From the NCBI GenBank assembly GCA_030148865.1, contig JASBSR010000021.1, positions 1-64,000 on the forward strand: a stretch of 64,000 nt of DNA, read 5' to 3'. The stretch comes from Gammaproteobacteria bacterium (lineage in GTDB: Bacteria; Pseudomonadota; Gammaproteobacteria; SZUA-229). Below are positions 17,906 through 29,085 of the stretch, piece after piece. The first letter of the stretch is position 1. Every line of letters starts with the position of its first letter. The notes below the pieces were generated by a model. That model was not told the DNA's origin and searched no databases. It was given only the letters and a program-made list of their open reading frames with translations. The translations under genes were made by a program, and so were the position numbers.

Positions 17906-18375
17906 TTGATTATATTCATGCGCACCAGTCGAGTTTCTGGATCGCGCTGGGATTTCTTCTGCTTGCCGCCGAAGTACTGTTGTTTGGCTTTAGTACAATT
18001 ATTTTTCTGTTCGCTGGCGTCGGTGCAGTGGCGACCGGTTTGCTGATGATGGCTGGCGTGTTACCACAAACATGGATCGCCGGTGCGGCCAGTTTCGGTA
18101 TCACTACCGGTGTGGTCAGCGTGTTGTTATGGATGCCGCTGCGCAAACTGCAGGACAGCAGCGCGCCATCAACAAAGCAGAGCAGCGATCTGATCGGCTA
18201 TGGGTTTGTGCTGCAACAGGATATTTCCCTTACCCAGACAGGCAGGCACCGATATTCAGGTGTTGACTGGAAAGTTGAGCTGGATACATCCGAAACCGCA
18301 ACAACATTGCCAGCAGGACGGCGTGTGAGTGTGGTGACGCTGGACGCCGGTGTCTTCAGAGTAAAGTCTGTATAG
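17902..18375 (+). CDS. NfeD-family membrane protein (YbbK partner of QmcA)
   Basis: A 157-residue protein with three hydrophobic segments within about 10-80 and a C-terminal OB-fold domain (about 95-155, DLIGYGFVLQQDI...YSGVDWKVEL). This is the short NfeD1b type that is almost always encoded next to an SPFH protein, as here with a 4-base overlap. Its role is to assist the SPFH oligomer; the detail is unknown. The operon ends at 18375 with no obvious hairpin. Confidence 0.88.
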   Translation: MIDYIHAHQSSFWIALGFLLLAAEVLLFGFSTIIFLFAGVGAVATGLLMMAGVLPQTWIAGAASFGITTGVVSVLLWMPLRKLQDSSAPSTKQSSDLIGYGFVLQQDISLTQTGRHRYSGVDWKVELDTSETATTLPAGRRVSVVTLDAGVFRVKSV

Positions 18376-18389
18376 TCTGAATATTTTTC

Positions 18390-18421
18390 TCGGAGGTCTC
18401 TGTGATCTCTGTGGCTGGTTT
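18390..18421 (-). repeat. Dispersed ACCACAGAG-type repeat, copy 2 (inverted)
   Basis: On the minus strand this reads as A-rich sequence, GCCACAGAGATCACAGAG and CCTCCGAG. It is the same style as the copy at 7937. It lies between the convergent nfeD and slyX genes. Confidence 0.4.
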
Positions 18422-18637
18422 TTAGTAGTGCGGGGGAGGTGTCTCATCTTTCTGGTCAGCCACCTGTGATTCATGCATCGATTTGAGTCTTTTTTCCAGA
18501 ATTTCCAGTTTCAGTCTGAGCGCATCGATTTCATCGTGCTGGGAGATCAATGTACTACTTAAAATCTCGACAGTCTCGTCCTGATGGGTGAGACGAATTT
18601 CCAGTTCGGTGAGACGTCGTTCGATGTGTTCACTCAT
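18422..18637 (-). CDS. slyX: SlyX family protein
   Basis: A 71-residue coiled-coil protein starting MSEHIERRLTELEIRL with heptad-spaced Leu and Ile and ending in the diagnostic PPPHY. This is the SlyX family (about 72 residues in E. coli), whose function is unknown. The ATG overlaps the cysZ stop by 4 bases, so it is translated from the cysZ transcript. Confidence 0.93.
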   Translation of the reverse strand: MSEHIERRLTELEIRLTHQDETVEILSSTLISQHDEIDALRLKLEILEKRLKSMHESQVADQKDETPPPHY

Positions 18638-19356
18638 GATTGTAATTCTTTGATGTTAGTGGTTAAGCGCGTCGCACCGCAGACTGCAACCGGCATGGCA
18701 AGAAAATTAATAAACGGAATGCTGGTCATGACAAATACCACGCTGCCAAAACCGAGCGCGCGCATTCTGTGTTTGCGATTGTACTCGCGGACTTGTTTGA
18801 ATAACTGACCGTGGTTGCCAAGACTGTAATCGGTGTATTCCAGTGCGAAAGACCAGGCGGCGAATATAAACCAGGCAAACGGGGCCGCTACGTTGACTAC
18901 CGGAATAATCGTGAGTAACAATAAAGGAATAAGCCATTTGATGAAGTACAGAGTTTTCACCAGTTCGGCGCCAAGACTGCGCACCGCGATTTTCCAGAAA
19001 GCTTCCGGGCTGATGTCTTCGACACTCTGGCCACTGAGTCTGGCTTCGACTCGTGCTGCGAGCAGGCTATTGAACGGTGCGGCAATTAAATTAGCCAGCA
19101 ACGTAAAGCTGTAAAATACGATTAAAAATATCGTAATCGCGAACAGCGGCCAGAGAATAAACTCCAGAAACGATAACCAGCTTGGTAATAACTGTTGTAC
19201 CCAGATATCAATCTGCCGGCTGAAATAATAAATTGCGACACTGAACAATGTTATGTTGACCAGCAATGGCACGATAACAAAACGGCGCAATCCCGAGCTG
19301 AAAATCAGTTTGAAACCAGTGGCGCAGTCGAATGCGCCTTTGAAATATGAAAACAC
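18634..19356 (-). CDS. cysZ: CysZ-type sulfate transport membrane protein
   Basis: A 240-residue integral membrane protein that begins MFSYFKGAFDCATGFKLI and has the EI24/CysZ layout: paired long hydrophobic stretches (about 24-46, 62-95, 138-165) and the conserved NLIAAPFNSLLAARVE loop (about 88-103). CysZ imports sulfate for cysteine synthesis. The cysM gene (34957) is in the same window but not adjacent. It heads a two-gene unit with slyX. Confidence 0.9.
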   Translation of the reverse strand: MFSYFKGAFDCATGFKLIFSSGLRRFVIVPLLVNITLFSVAIYYFSRQIDIWVQQLLPSWLSFLEFILWPLFAITIFLIVFYSFTLLANLIAAPFNSLLAARVEARLSGQSVEDISPEAFWKIAVRSLGAELVKTLYFIKWLIPLLLLTIIPVVNVAAPFAWFIFAAWSFALEYTDYSLGNHGQLFKQVREYNRKHRMRALGFGSVVFVMTSIPFINFLAMPVAVCGATRLTTNIKELQS

Positions 19357-19386
19357 TTTGACCTCTGTATTTTTGAGTCAGGATTA

Positions 19387-19445
19387 AGATTTTTCGTCGC
19401 GCCTTAGTGACCTTGTGGCTAAAGCGCGCTGTCGAAATGACACAG
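19387..19445. repeat. Diverged dispersed intergenic repeat, copy 2
   Basis: The stretch starts AGATTTTTCGTCGC and ends GCTGTCGAAATGACACAG, matching the ends of the copy at 483-539. It fills the gap between cysZ and the FGGY kinase gene. Confidence 0.4.
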
Positions 19446-19447
19446 TT

Positions 19448-20749
19448 TTACTTATTCTGCCAGCCCTGTTTTGCCAGCAGTGCCGCGCCAACACTGGCTT
19501 CACTATTAGCGGCAGTCAAAATCGGCAGCTTCAGTTTTTGTTCGCGTATGCTACGCCATACTGTATTGCGACTGCCACCACCGGTGCTGTAAATGCGCTT
19601 TAGCGACGACGCACCGAGTTGCTGCAATCTGGCATAGCCTTCGGCTTCAATATCGGCAATGCCTTCGAGCATGGCCTGAAAAAATTCTACATCGTTATCG
19701 GGGCGCGGTGTCAGTGTTGCGCGTTTCTCCGGGTCGCTGATCGGGAAGCGCTCGCCGGGTGTGAGCAGTGGATAATAATGTAAACCGGTGGTCCGCTCGG
19801 GTTTCAGCTGGGCGGTCATGGTATCGAGCTGCGCCTGGCTAAAATATTCGCGCAAAACACGACCACCGCTGTTGGAGGCACCGCCTACCAGCCAGTGCGC
19901 CCCCAGTTTGTGGCTGTAAATACCCTGCGGCACTGAAAACACTGGTCTGGCTGAAATCAACTTTAAGACTAGTGTGCTGCCCAGCACGGTGACGGCATCG
20001 CCGATCTTGCTGGCACCGCTGGCGATCAGAGCGGCGATGCTGTCGGTGGTGCCGCTGACGATCAGGCAGTCCTCACTGAGGCCGAATGCCTGGGCGTGCT
20101 CTGGCAACAGGGGGGCGATGATCGTGCCGGGTGCCATCACGCTGGGCAGTGACTCGATCACGACCTCGCAGTTACTGATCCACTCTGGCCAGCGCTGCGC
20201 GAGCGAGTCATAGCCCAGCTTGAGGCAGTTGTTTTCGTCGCTGATGCCGACCCGGCCGCTCAGCCAGCACTGCACATAATCGGCCTGATGACAGGCCAGT
20301 GCTCGCCCGGCCTTAGGGTAATTTTCTTTTAAATACAAATACTTGGCGAGAGAGCTGCTGACACCGTGAGCGCCGCTGTTCATGGGGGCGTGCTCGGCAA
20401 TGCGCGCCGCCTGCTTGCGGGCGCGACTGTCGTTGTACATCAGCGCGGGGGTCAGTGCCTCGCCATGGCTATCGCAGAGCAGGATTGTGCTGGAAGTACC
20501 GTCTATCGCTATCGCGGCGATCTGATGGTTATCGATCTGCGCGCCAAGCGCTGCCACTAGCTCGACCAGCGCCTCACGCCAGCGCTGTGGCTGAGTTTCT
20601 TCGCTATGTCCCTGAGCTATCGGTGCGGGCGTGAGCGCGATGGCGTACTGGGCGAGTTCGTCACCCGCCGGATTGATAACGCTGGCGCGCACCCCGGAAG
20701 TGCCGAAATCGATACCGAGAAACAATGGCTCCTGATCGCCGGACGACAT
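19448..20749 (-). CDS. FGGY-family carbohydrate kinase (D-ribulose kinase/XK1-like)
   Basis: A 433-residue FGGY kinase. The phosphate-1 motif is LGIDFGTSGVRASV (about 11-24), the IAIDGTSSTILL segment and catalytic-type Asp lie around 80-90, and the late glycine-rich motif is STGGGSRN. The family phosphorylates sugars with ATP. The compact length and the DGTSST and YNDSR motifs resemble the plant/cyanobacterial XK-1 D-ribulose kinases more than classic xylulokinases (about 490 residues). The substrate is therefore inferred. It lies 30 bases downstream of queF. Confidence 0.82.
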   Translation of the reverse strand: MSSGDQEPLFLGIDFGTSGVRASVINPAGDELAQYAIALTPAPIAQGHSEETQPQRWREALVELVAALGAQIDNHQIAAIAIDGTSSTILLCDSHGEALTPALMYNDSRARKQAARIAEHAPMNSGAHGVSSSLAKYLYLKENYPKAGRALACHQADYVQCWLSGRVGISDENNCLKLGYDSLAQRWPEWISNCEVVIESLPSVMAPGTIIAPLLPEHAQAFGLSEDCLIVSGTTDSIAALIASGASKIGDAVTVLGSTLVLKLISARPVFSVPQGIYSHKLGAHWLVGGASNSGGRVLREYFSQAQLDTMTAQLKPERTTGLHYYPLLTPGERFPISDPEKRATLTPRPDNDVEFFQAMLEGIADIEAEGYARLQQLGASSLKRIYSTGGGSRNTVWRSIREQKLKLPILTAANSEASVGAALLAKQGWQNK

Positions 20750-20779
20750 TATTCAGTGCGGGTAGGTTAGGTGCTCAGC

Positions 20780-21169
20780 TCAGGGCAGATCGACTGGCAG
20801 TGGTGGCTGCCAGGCCGGATTTCGATGCTCGGCGATCACGCTGGTATAAATGCCGCCGCGAACGTTGAATTCGGCGCTCAGGCGCATGAAGCGGGGCGCG
20901 CAGGCAGCGACCAGATCGCTCAGAATCTGATTGGTGACCGCTTCGTGAAAAGCACCTTCATCGCGGAACGACCAGACGTACATTTTCAATGCTTTTAGTT
21001 CGATACAGGCCTGATCGGGCACGTATTCCAGCGCCAGCGTGGCAAAATCGGGCTGACCGGTTTTCGGGCACAGGCAGGTGAATTCCGGTAGCGTGATGCG
21101 GATGGTGTAATCGCGCTCAGGCTGTGGGTTGGCGAAGGTTTCGAGGTCTTTCGAGGGCTGGCTGGGCAT
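20780..21169 (-). CDS. queF: NADPH-dependent 7-cyano-7-deazaguanine reductase, short type
   Basis: A 129-residue type I QueF that reduces preQ0 to preQ1 in queuosine synthesis. The catalytic Cys is in the [12 protein letters not shown] segment. The family motif [20 protein letters not shown] gives the NADPH-binding ExKxxK signature. The preferred ATG is at 21169; an ATG at 21205 would add 12 residues not seen in the family. The single-domain form contrasts with the long YqcD/E. coli QueF (about 280 residues). Confidence 0.92.
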   Translation of the reverse strand: MPSQPSKDLETFANPQPERDYTIRITLPEFTCLCPKTGQPDFATLALEYVPDQACIELKALKMYVWSFRDEGAFHEAVTNQILSDLVAACAPRFMRLSAEFNVRGGIYTSVIAEHRNPAWQPPLPVDLP

Positions 21170-21289
21170 GGTCGGCTCACACAGAAAAACCGCAATTATA
21201 CGCATCCCTCGAGCACAATTCCCGGTCGATTTTGCGTCCTGCTCATGTATACTGAGCCCACATTTTTATCACGGAACTGCTACACCAAA

Positions 21290-24200
21290 ATGCGCCTGAG
21301 CAAGATCAAACTCGCCGGATTTAAGTCTTTTGTCGATCCTACCACCCTGAATTTACCCGGTAATCTCACCGGTGTCGTCGGCCCCAACGGCTGCGGCAAG
21401 TCAAATATTATCGATGCGGTGCGCTGGGTGATGGGCGAAAGTTCGGCCAAACATTTGCGCGGTGCTACTATGGACGACGTGATTTTCAGTGGTTCCACTG
21501 CGCGCAAGCCAGTGAGCATGGCCACGGTCGAGCTGGTTTTCGACAACAGTGATGGCACGGCCGGTGGTCAGTTTGCGCAATACGCCGAAATCTCGGCCAA
21601 GCGCATGGTCACCCGCGACGGCCAGTCAAAATATTATCTCAATGGTGCGCACTGTCGGCGCCGCGATATTGCCGATCTATTTCTCGGCACCGGTCTCGGT
21701 CCGCGCAGTTATGCCATCATCGAGCAAGGCATGATCTCGCGCCTGATCGAAGCCAAACCCGAAGAGCTGCGCGTGTTTCTTGAAGAAGCCGCAGGTATTT
21801 CCAAATATAAAGAGCGCCGCCGCGAAACCGAAAACCGGATTCGCCACACCCGCGATAATCTTGATCGACTTCAGGATCTGCGCGAAGAAATCGATAAGCA
21901 GCTGTCGCATCTGCAACGCCAGAGTCGCGCCGCAGAGCGCTACAAGGAGTTCAAAAACGAAGAACGTCAGCTCAAAGCTGAACAACTGGCACTGCGCTGG
22001 CGCGAGCTGAAGCGCAAGCTTGATGCGCGCGATCGCGAGATCGGCGAAACCCAGACCCGTCTCGAAAAAGTCATCGCCGAACAGCGCTCGGTGGAAGCTA
22101 AAATCGAACAGCAGCGCCAGTCGCACAACGAATCAAACGAGACTCTGAACAAGGCGCAGGCTCAGTATTACAGTCTGGGTGCAGAAATTTCTCGGGTCGA
22201 GCAAAGCATTAAGCACCAGCAGGATATCCAGCGGCGTCAGCAGACCGATTTACAACAAATTGAAAGCACTCTGGCAGAAGCTGATCAGGCGCTGCGCAAT
22301 GACAGCGAAACCCTGAACGAAATTAGTGCGCAGTTACAAAGCGATATGCCACAACTGGAACAGCTCAAGCAGGAAGAAGCAGGCCTGAGTGAAACGTTTC
22401 AAATTGCCGAGCAGGCGATGCTGGACTGGCAGCAGGGCTGGGATGTGGTTAATCAGCAATATTCTGCAGCTTCGCAACAGGCACAGGTCGAGCGTTCGCG
22501 GATGGAGCAGCTTGAGCGTCAGGTCAATCAGCTCAATCAACGTATGCACCGCACCGAAGCTGAACTCGACGCAGTGCGTGGCGAAGACATGCTGCAACAG
22601 ATTGCTGAATTAGAGAGCAATCTGGAAGAAATTGATGGAGAAAAGCAGGCGCAGGAACAACAGTTATCAGCCGTGCTTAATGCGATTCGCGACAGCCGCG
22701 AAAAAATTGTCGAAACCGAGCAAAGTTCCTCATCACAACGTCGTGGTATTCACGATGCGCAGGGACGCCTGTCTTCACTGGAAGCATTGCAACAGGCGGC
22801 GCTGGGTAAAACCGACAAACCAGTGCAGCAGTGGCTGGAACACCGCGGTCTGGCAGACAAACAACGTTTTGCCGAACAACTGAATGTGGCGGATGGCTGG
22901 GAAACCGCAGTTGAAACCGTGCTCGGCGATAATCTCGAAGCCGTGTGCGTAGATTCGCTGGATTCGGTTAAAGGCAGTTTGAGCGAACTGACAAAAAGTA
23001 ACCTGGCGCTGATTGAAACTGCCTCGGCTGCTGGATCGCAAACCAGAGTGGGTGATGATCTGCTCAGCGAAAAAGTCACCTCATCGCTGGATATGTCCAG
23101 CTTCATGCGCGGCATATATACCGCAGAAAATCTCAACGCAGCATTTGATCGCCGTGGCTCGTTAAACTCCGATGAAAGTATTATCACCCGCGACGGTATC
23201 TGGCTGGGTCGTCACTGGTTGCGCATTGCCAAAGATCGTGATGAAAAGCAGGGCGTGCTGGCACGCGAATCTGAAATTCGCGATACCCAGCAAAAACTCA
23301 AAGCGCTGGAAGCTGAGGCTGAAGAGACTGCCAACGTACTGACAGGTTTGCGTGAAGATTTGCAGGCGCAGGAATTGAAGCGCGAAGAACTGCAGATTGA
23401 GCTCAATCAGACTCACGCGAAAATTAATGATGTCCAGGCGCAGATTCGTGCCCGCCAGACACGGCAGGAGCACAACAGCAATCGCGGCCAGAATCTGGAA
23501 GCGGAAAAAGCTGAAATTGAAAAACTGATTGAGCAGGATAACGACGCCATCATCGCCGCCACCAGTCATCGTAATGAGGCGCTGGCATTAATCGAAACCG
23601 TCGGTGCGCAGCGCGAACAACTGGAAGGTCAGCGTGAAAATTTACGTACTCAGTTGCAACAACAGCGCGATGCTTTGCAGCGACAACGCGATGGTGCGCA
23701 CGAAGTGGCGATTCGCATTGAAGGCCTGAATACCCGAAAGCTGGCGCTGGAACAAAACATCGAACGTATGCGGCACACACTGGAACAGCAGCAGCAGCGC
23801 AAGCAGGAACTGCAAACAATCCTTTCAAGCGCAGCTGCACCAATAGAAACTCTGGAACAGGAGCTGGCGGATTTTCTCGAGCAACGTCTGCGATCTGAAA
23901 CGTCGTTGAGCTCGGCGCGCCATCAGGTAGAAGAATTAGCGCAATCATTGCGTGCTCTGGAACAACAACGTGGCGATCACGAACAACGCAGTGAACAGGT
24001 GCGCAATCAGCTTAACCAGCTAAAACTCGATTCACAGGAAATTCGTGTGCGCAGCAAAACGGCCGAAGAACAACTGGCCGAAACTGGCCACAGTGCCGAG
24101 CCACTGCTGGAAGCACTGGAAGATACTGCCAACAGTACAGACTGGGAACAAAAGTTATCGGATATCGGTCAGCGTATTTCGCGCCTGGGGCCAATCAATC

Positions 24201-24799
24201 TGGCCGCGATCGATGAATATCAGGAAACGTTGAAGCGTAAGGAATATCTCGATGAACAGTTTAAAGATGTGACCTCTGCACTGGAAGCACTGGAAGATGC
24301 CATTGCAAAAATTGATAAGGAAACGCGTGGTCGCTTCAAAGATACCTATGAACATGTGAGCTCGCGTCTTAAAGATATGTTCCCGCGCCTGTTCGGTGGC
24401 GGCACGGCCTATCTGGAAATGACAGGTGATGATTTGCTGAGCACGGGCATCGCGGTGATGGTGAAACCGCCGGGCAAACGTATTTCCAATATCCACCTGA
24501 TGTCGGGCGGCGAAAAAGCATTGACCGCAGTGGCACTGGTGTTTGCTATTTTTGAACTCAACCCGGCACCGTTCTGTATGTTGGACGAAGTGGACGCACC
24601 GCTCGACGAGGCTAATGTCGGCCGTTTCAGTCAGCTGGTAAAAGAAATGTCCAAAACCATCCAGTTCATTTATATCACGCATAACAAAACCACGATGGAA
24701 ATTTCTGAACATCTCAGTGGTGTCACCATGCGTGAAGCCGGAGTTTCCAGGCTGGTTTCTGTCGATGTGGCAGAGGCGGCGACTATGGCAGCCGTCTGA
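21290..24799 (+). CDS. smc: Chromosome segregation ATPase SMC
   Basis: A protein of about 1169 residues with full SMC architecture. The N-terminal Walker A is GPNGCGKSN (about 32-40). Two long Gln/Glu/Arg-rich coiled coils flank a hinge (about 505-650). The C-terminal head has the signature LMSGGEKALTA and Walker B CMLDEVDAPLD. With ScpA and ScpB it forms the condensin that compacts and separates the chromosome. The ATG at 21290 starts the family sequence MRLSKIKLAGFKSF; an upstream ATG at 21245 is less likely. It is followed by zipA after 10 bases. Confidence 0.96.
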   Translation: MRLSKIKLAGFKSFVDPTTLNLPGNLTGVVGPNGCGKSNIIDAVRWVMGESSAKHLRGATMDDVIFSGSTARKPVSMATVELVFDNSDGTAGGQFAQYAEISAKRMVTRDGQSKYYLNGAHCRRRDIADLFLGTGLGPRSYAIIEQGMISRLIEAKPEELRVFLEEAAGISKYKERRRETENRIRHTRDNLDRLQDLREEIDKQLSHLQRQSRAAERYKEFKNEERQLKAEQLALRWRELKRKLDARDREIGETQTRLEKVIAEQRSVEAKIEQQRQSHNESNETLNKAQAQYYSLGAEISRVEQSIKHQQDIQRRQQTDLQQIESTLAEADQALRNDSETLNEISAQLQSDMPQLEQLKQEEAGLSETFQIAEQAMLDWQQGWDVVNQQYSAASQQAQVERSRMEQLERQVNQLNQRMHRTEAELDAVRGEDMLQQIAELESNLEEIDGEKQAQEQQLSAVLNAIRDSREKIVETEQSSSSQRRGIHDAQGRLSSLEALQQAALGKTDKPVQQWLEHRGLADKQRFAEQLNVADGWETAVETVLGDNLEAVCVDSLDSVKGSLSELTKSNLALIETASAAGSQTRVGDDLLSEKVTSSLDMSSFMRGIYTAENLNAAFDRRGSLNSDESIITRDGIWLGRHWLRIAKDRDEKQGVLARESEIRDTQQKLKALEAEAEETANVLTGLREDLQAQELKREELQIELNQTHAKINDVQAQIRARQTRQEHNSNRGQNLEAEKAEIEKLIEQDNDAIIAATSHRNEALALIETVGAQREQLEGQRENLRTQLQQQRDALQRQRDGAHEVAIRIEGLNTRKLALEQNIERMRHTLEQQQQRKQELQTILSSAAAPIETLEQELADFLEQRLRSETSLSSARHQVEELAQSLRALEQQRGDHEQRSEQVRNQLNQLKLDSQEIRVRSKTAEEQLAETGHSAEPLLEALEDTANSTDWEQKLSDIGQRISRLGPINLAAIDEYQETLKRKEYLDEQFKDVTSALEALEDAIAKIDKETRGRFKDTYEHVSSRLKDMFPRLFGGGTAYLEMTGDDLLSTGIAVMVKPPGKRISNIHLMSGGEKALTAVALVFAIFELNPAPFCMLDEVDAPLDEANVGRFSQLVKEMSKTIQFIYITHNKTTMEISEHLSGVTMREAGVSRLVSVDVAEAATMAAV

Positions 24800-24809
24800 G
24801 TTAGCGGGT

Positions 24810-27531
<2,722 letters not shown>

Positions 27532-27619
27532 ATATTGAGGGTTTTATTCGGAATTTTGCGTTATGTTATTTTCGGGATGTAAATTGAAGTAAGCGTCCAG
27601 CCCGGGAAAATTACTGGTG

Positions 27620-28135
27620 CTATAGTTTTCTGTCGGTTTGCAGGGTAACAGAGTAGTGGTAAACTTTACCATAGAGTTTGTTCAAACGTGATTCTACTTC
27701 CATATTGTTGCCATCGACTTCGAGTAATGATACACGACGGAATGCGCCGTCATCATCGAGCATGGGATTATCAAAAAAACCACCACTGTAAGCGGTGTTC
27801 TGAAGAATAGCGGGATTCGTGGTGTAGCTGGCTGGCGTTGCGAATGGAATTTGTTTTTTCTTGTGATTGTCGATCTTCTGCACGGGGGGTGGTAATTTTC
27901 CAGTGAGACTTTCGACGTCATTTTTGAATACAACGCCCATAATTGTTTTACGATTTTCCAGAGATTCCGCGAATAGTTCGTTACGTTTGAGACGAGGTGT
28001 GATTTTGCCGTATTCGATACGGAATGCGGTGTCGTTGCTCAAGGATCCGGTCGCCATCGTGTCCAGCAGGCGTATTATTGATATATTGAAACCAACAAAG
28101 TTAGCTGTACAAAGCTGTTGAAACAGATATTGCCA
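27620..28135 (-). pseudogene. CHASE2 sensor-domain remnant
   Basis: The minus frame is open from about 28135 to a TAG at 27620. It contains two CHASE2-like blocks: FVGFNISIIRLLD, which matches the VIGFDxxF strand, and YSGGFFDNPMLDDDGAFRRVSLLE, which matches the GFFNxxPDxDGxxRRxPLL signature (codons near 27720-27790). No membrane helices and no cyclase or kinase output domain follow. The longest ATG-started reading is 145 residues from 28057. CHASE2 is normally a periplasmic sensor of about 300 residues, so this is probably a leftover of a larger receptor. Confidence 0.6.
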
Positions 28136-28178
28136 GTTGATTTTATGTAAAATCTCGATCTCAACTTTAGAGGTATTA

Positions 28179-28952
28179 ATGTCTCAAAAACATTTGTTAC
28201 TGGGCGTGAACATAGATCACGTCGCGACCCTGCGCCAGGCACGTGGCACGGACTATCCTGATCCAGTGCAGGCAGCATTGCTTATCGAACAGGCAGGTGC
28301 AGATAGTATTACCCTGCATCTGCGCGAAGACCGTCGCCATATTCAGGAACGCGATGTATTTTTATTACGCGAACAAATGCAAACGCGGATGAATCTGGAA
28401 ATGGCTGTCACCGAAGCTATGCTGAAAATTGCCGGTCAGGTGCAACCGCAGGATTGTTGTCTGGTACCGGAAAATCGTGAAGAGCTGACCACCGAAGGTG
28501 GGCTAGATGTGCTTGCGCAATCGAGCTGGATTCAGGAAGCCTGCCGGCGGCTGGCGGAAACTGGTGCGAAGGTTTCGCTGTTTATCGATGCTGATAAAGC
28601 ACAGATCGAAGCGGCGTACGCCTGTGGTGCGCCTGCAATAGAGCTTCATACCGGACATTATGCAGATGCAAAAACTGCGCCGCAGCGCGAGCAGTTGCTA
28701 CGGGGAATCTCTGATGCTGCGGTGTTCGCGGATCAGCTGGGTTTACAGGTGAATGCAGGCCACGGACTGAATCGTGGCAATATCAGGGCGATCGCTCAAC
28801 TCAAACAGATACAGGAATTGAATATAGGTCATGCGATTATCGCCGATGCTGTGTTCATGGGCCTGGAATCCAGTATTCGAGAATACCGTCGCCTGATGGA
28901 GGCAGCGCGGGAGTTGCCACAAGTTGCAAATATTGATTTAGGGAAGCCTTGA
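28179..28952 (+). CDS. pdxJ: Pyridoxine 5'-phosphate synthase PdxJ
   Basis: A 257-residue TIM-barrel enzyme that joins 1-deoxy-D-xylulose 5-phosphate and 3-amino-2-oxopropyl phosphate to pyridoxine phosphate in the DXP-dependent vitamin B6 pathway. It has [16 protein letters not shown] (about 8-23), HLREDRRHI (about 46-54), [10 protein letters not shown], and the C-terminal GHGLNRGN and IGHAII loops. The start at 28179 follows a TTAGAGG site. An upstream ATG at 28137 adds 14 non-family residues. It stands alone, between the CHASE2 relic and the hybrid kinase. Confidence 0.95.
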   Translation: MSQKHLLLGVNIDHVATLRQARGTDYPDPVQAALLIEQAGADSITLHLREDRRHIQERDVFLLREQMQTRMNLEMAVTEAMLKIAGQVQPQDCCLVPENREELTTEGGLDVLAQSSWIQEACRRLAETGAKVSLFIDADKAQIEAAYACGAPAIELHTGHYADAKTAPQREQLLRGISDAAVFADQLGLQVNAGHGLNRGNIRAIAQLKQIQELNIGHAIIADAVFMGLESSIREYRRLMEAARELPQVANIDLGKP

Positions 28953-29085
28953 TGTGTCATTGATGAATTATCAGAGCGCGAAAAAAGATAAAATTCGGTT
29001 TTACTTGTCTTTATCTTAATGGCGGCATATCCATGTACTGCGGAAACTTTGAACTAATCAGAGTTTCCTTAGGCATATCGCATAG

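Noticed and set aside
19387-19445. A tRNA or small RNA in the gap between cysZ and the FGGY kinase
   Set aside because: The sequence matches the ends of the dispersed repeat at 483-539 and shows no tRNA cloverleaf or promoter pattern.
28985-29017. An AT-rich inverted repeat (AAGATAAA and TTTATCTT) after pdxJ as a terminator
   Set aside because: The stem is only A-T/T-A rich with one G-C pair and a 17-base loop, and no clear U-run follows; too weak to call.
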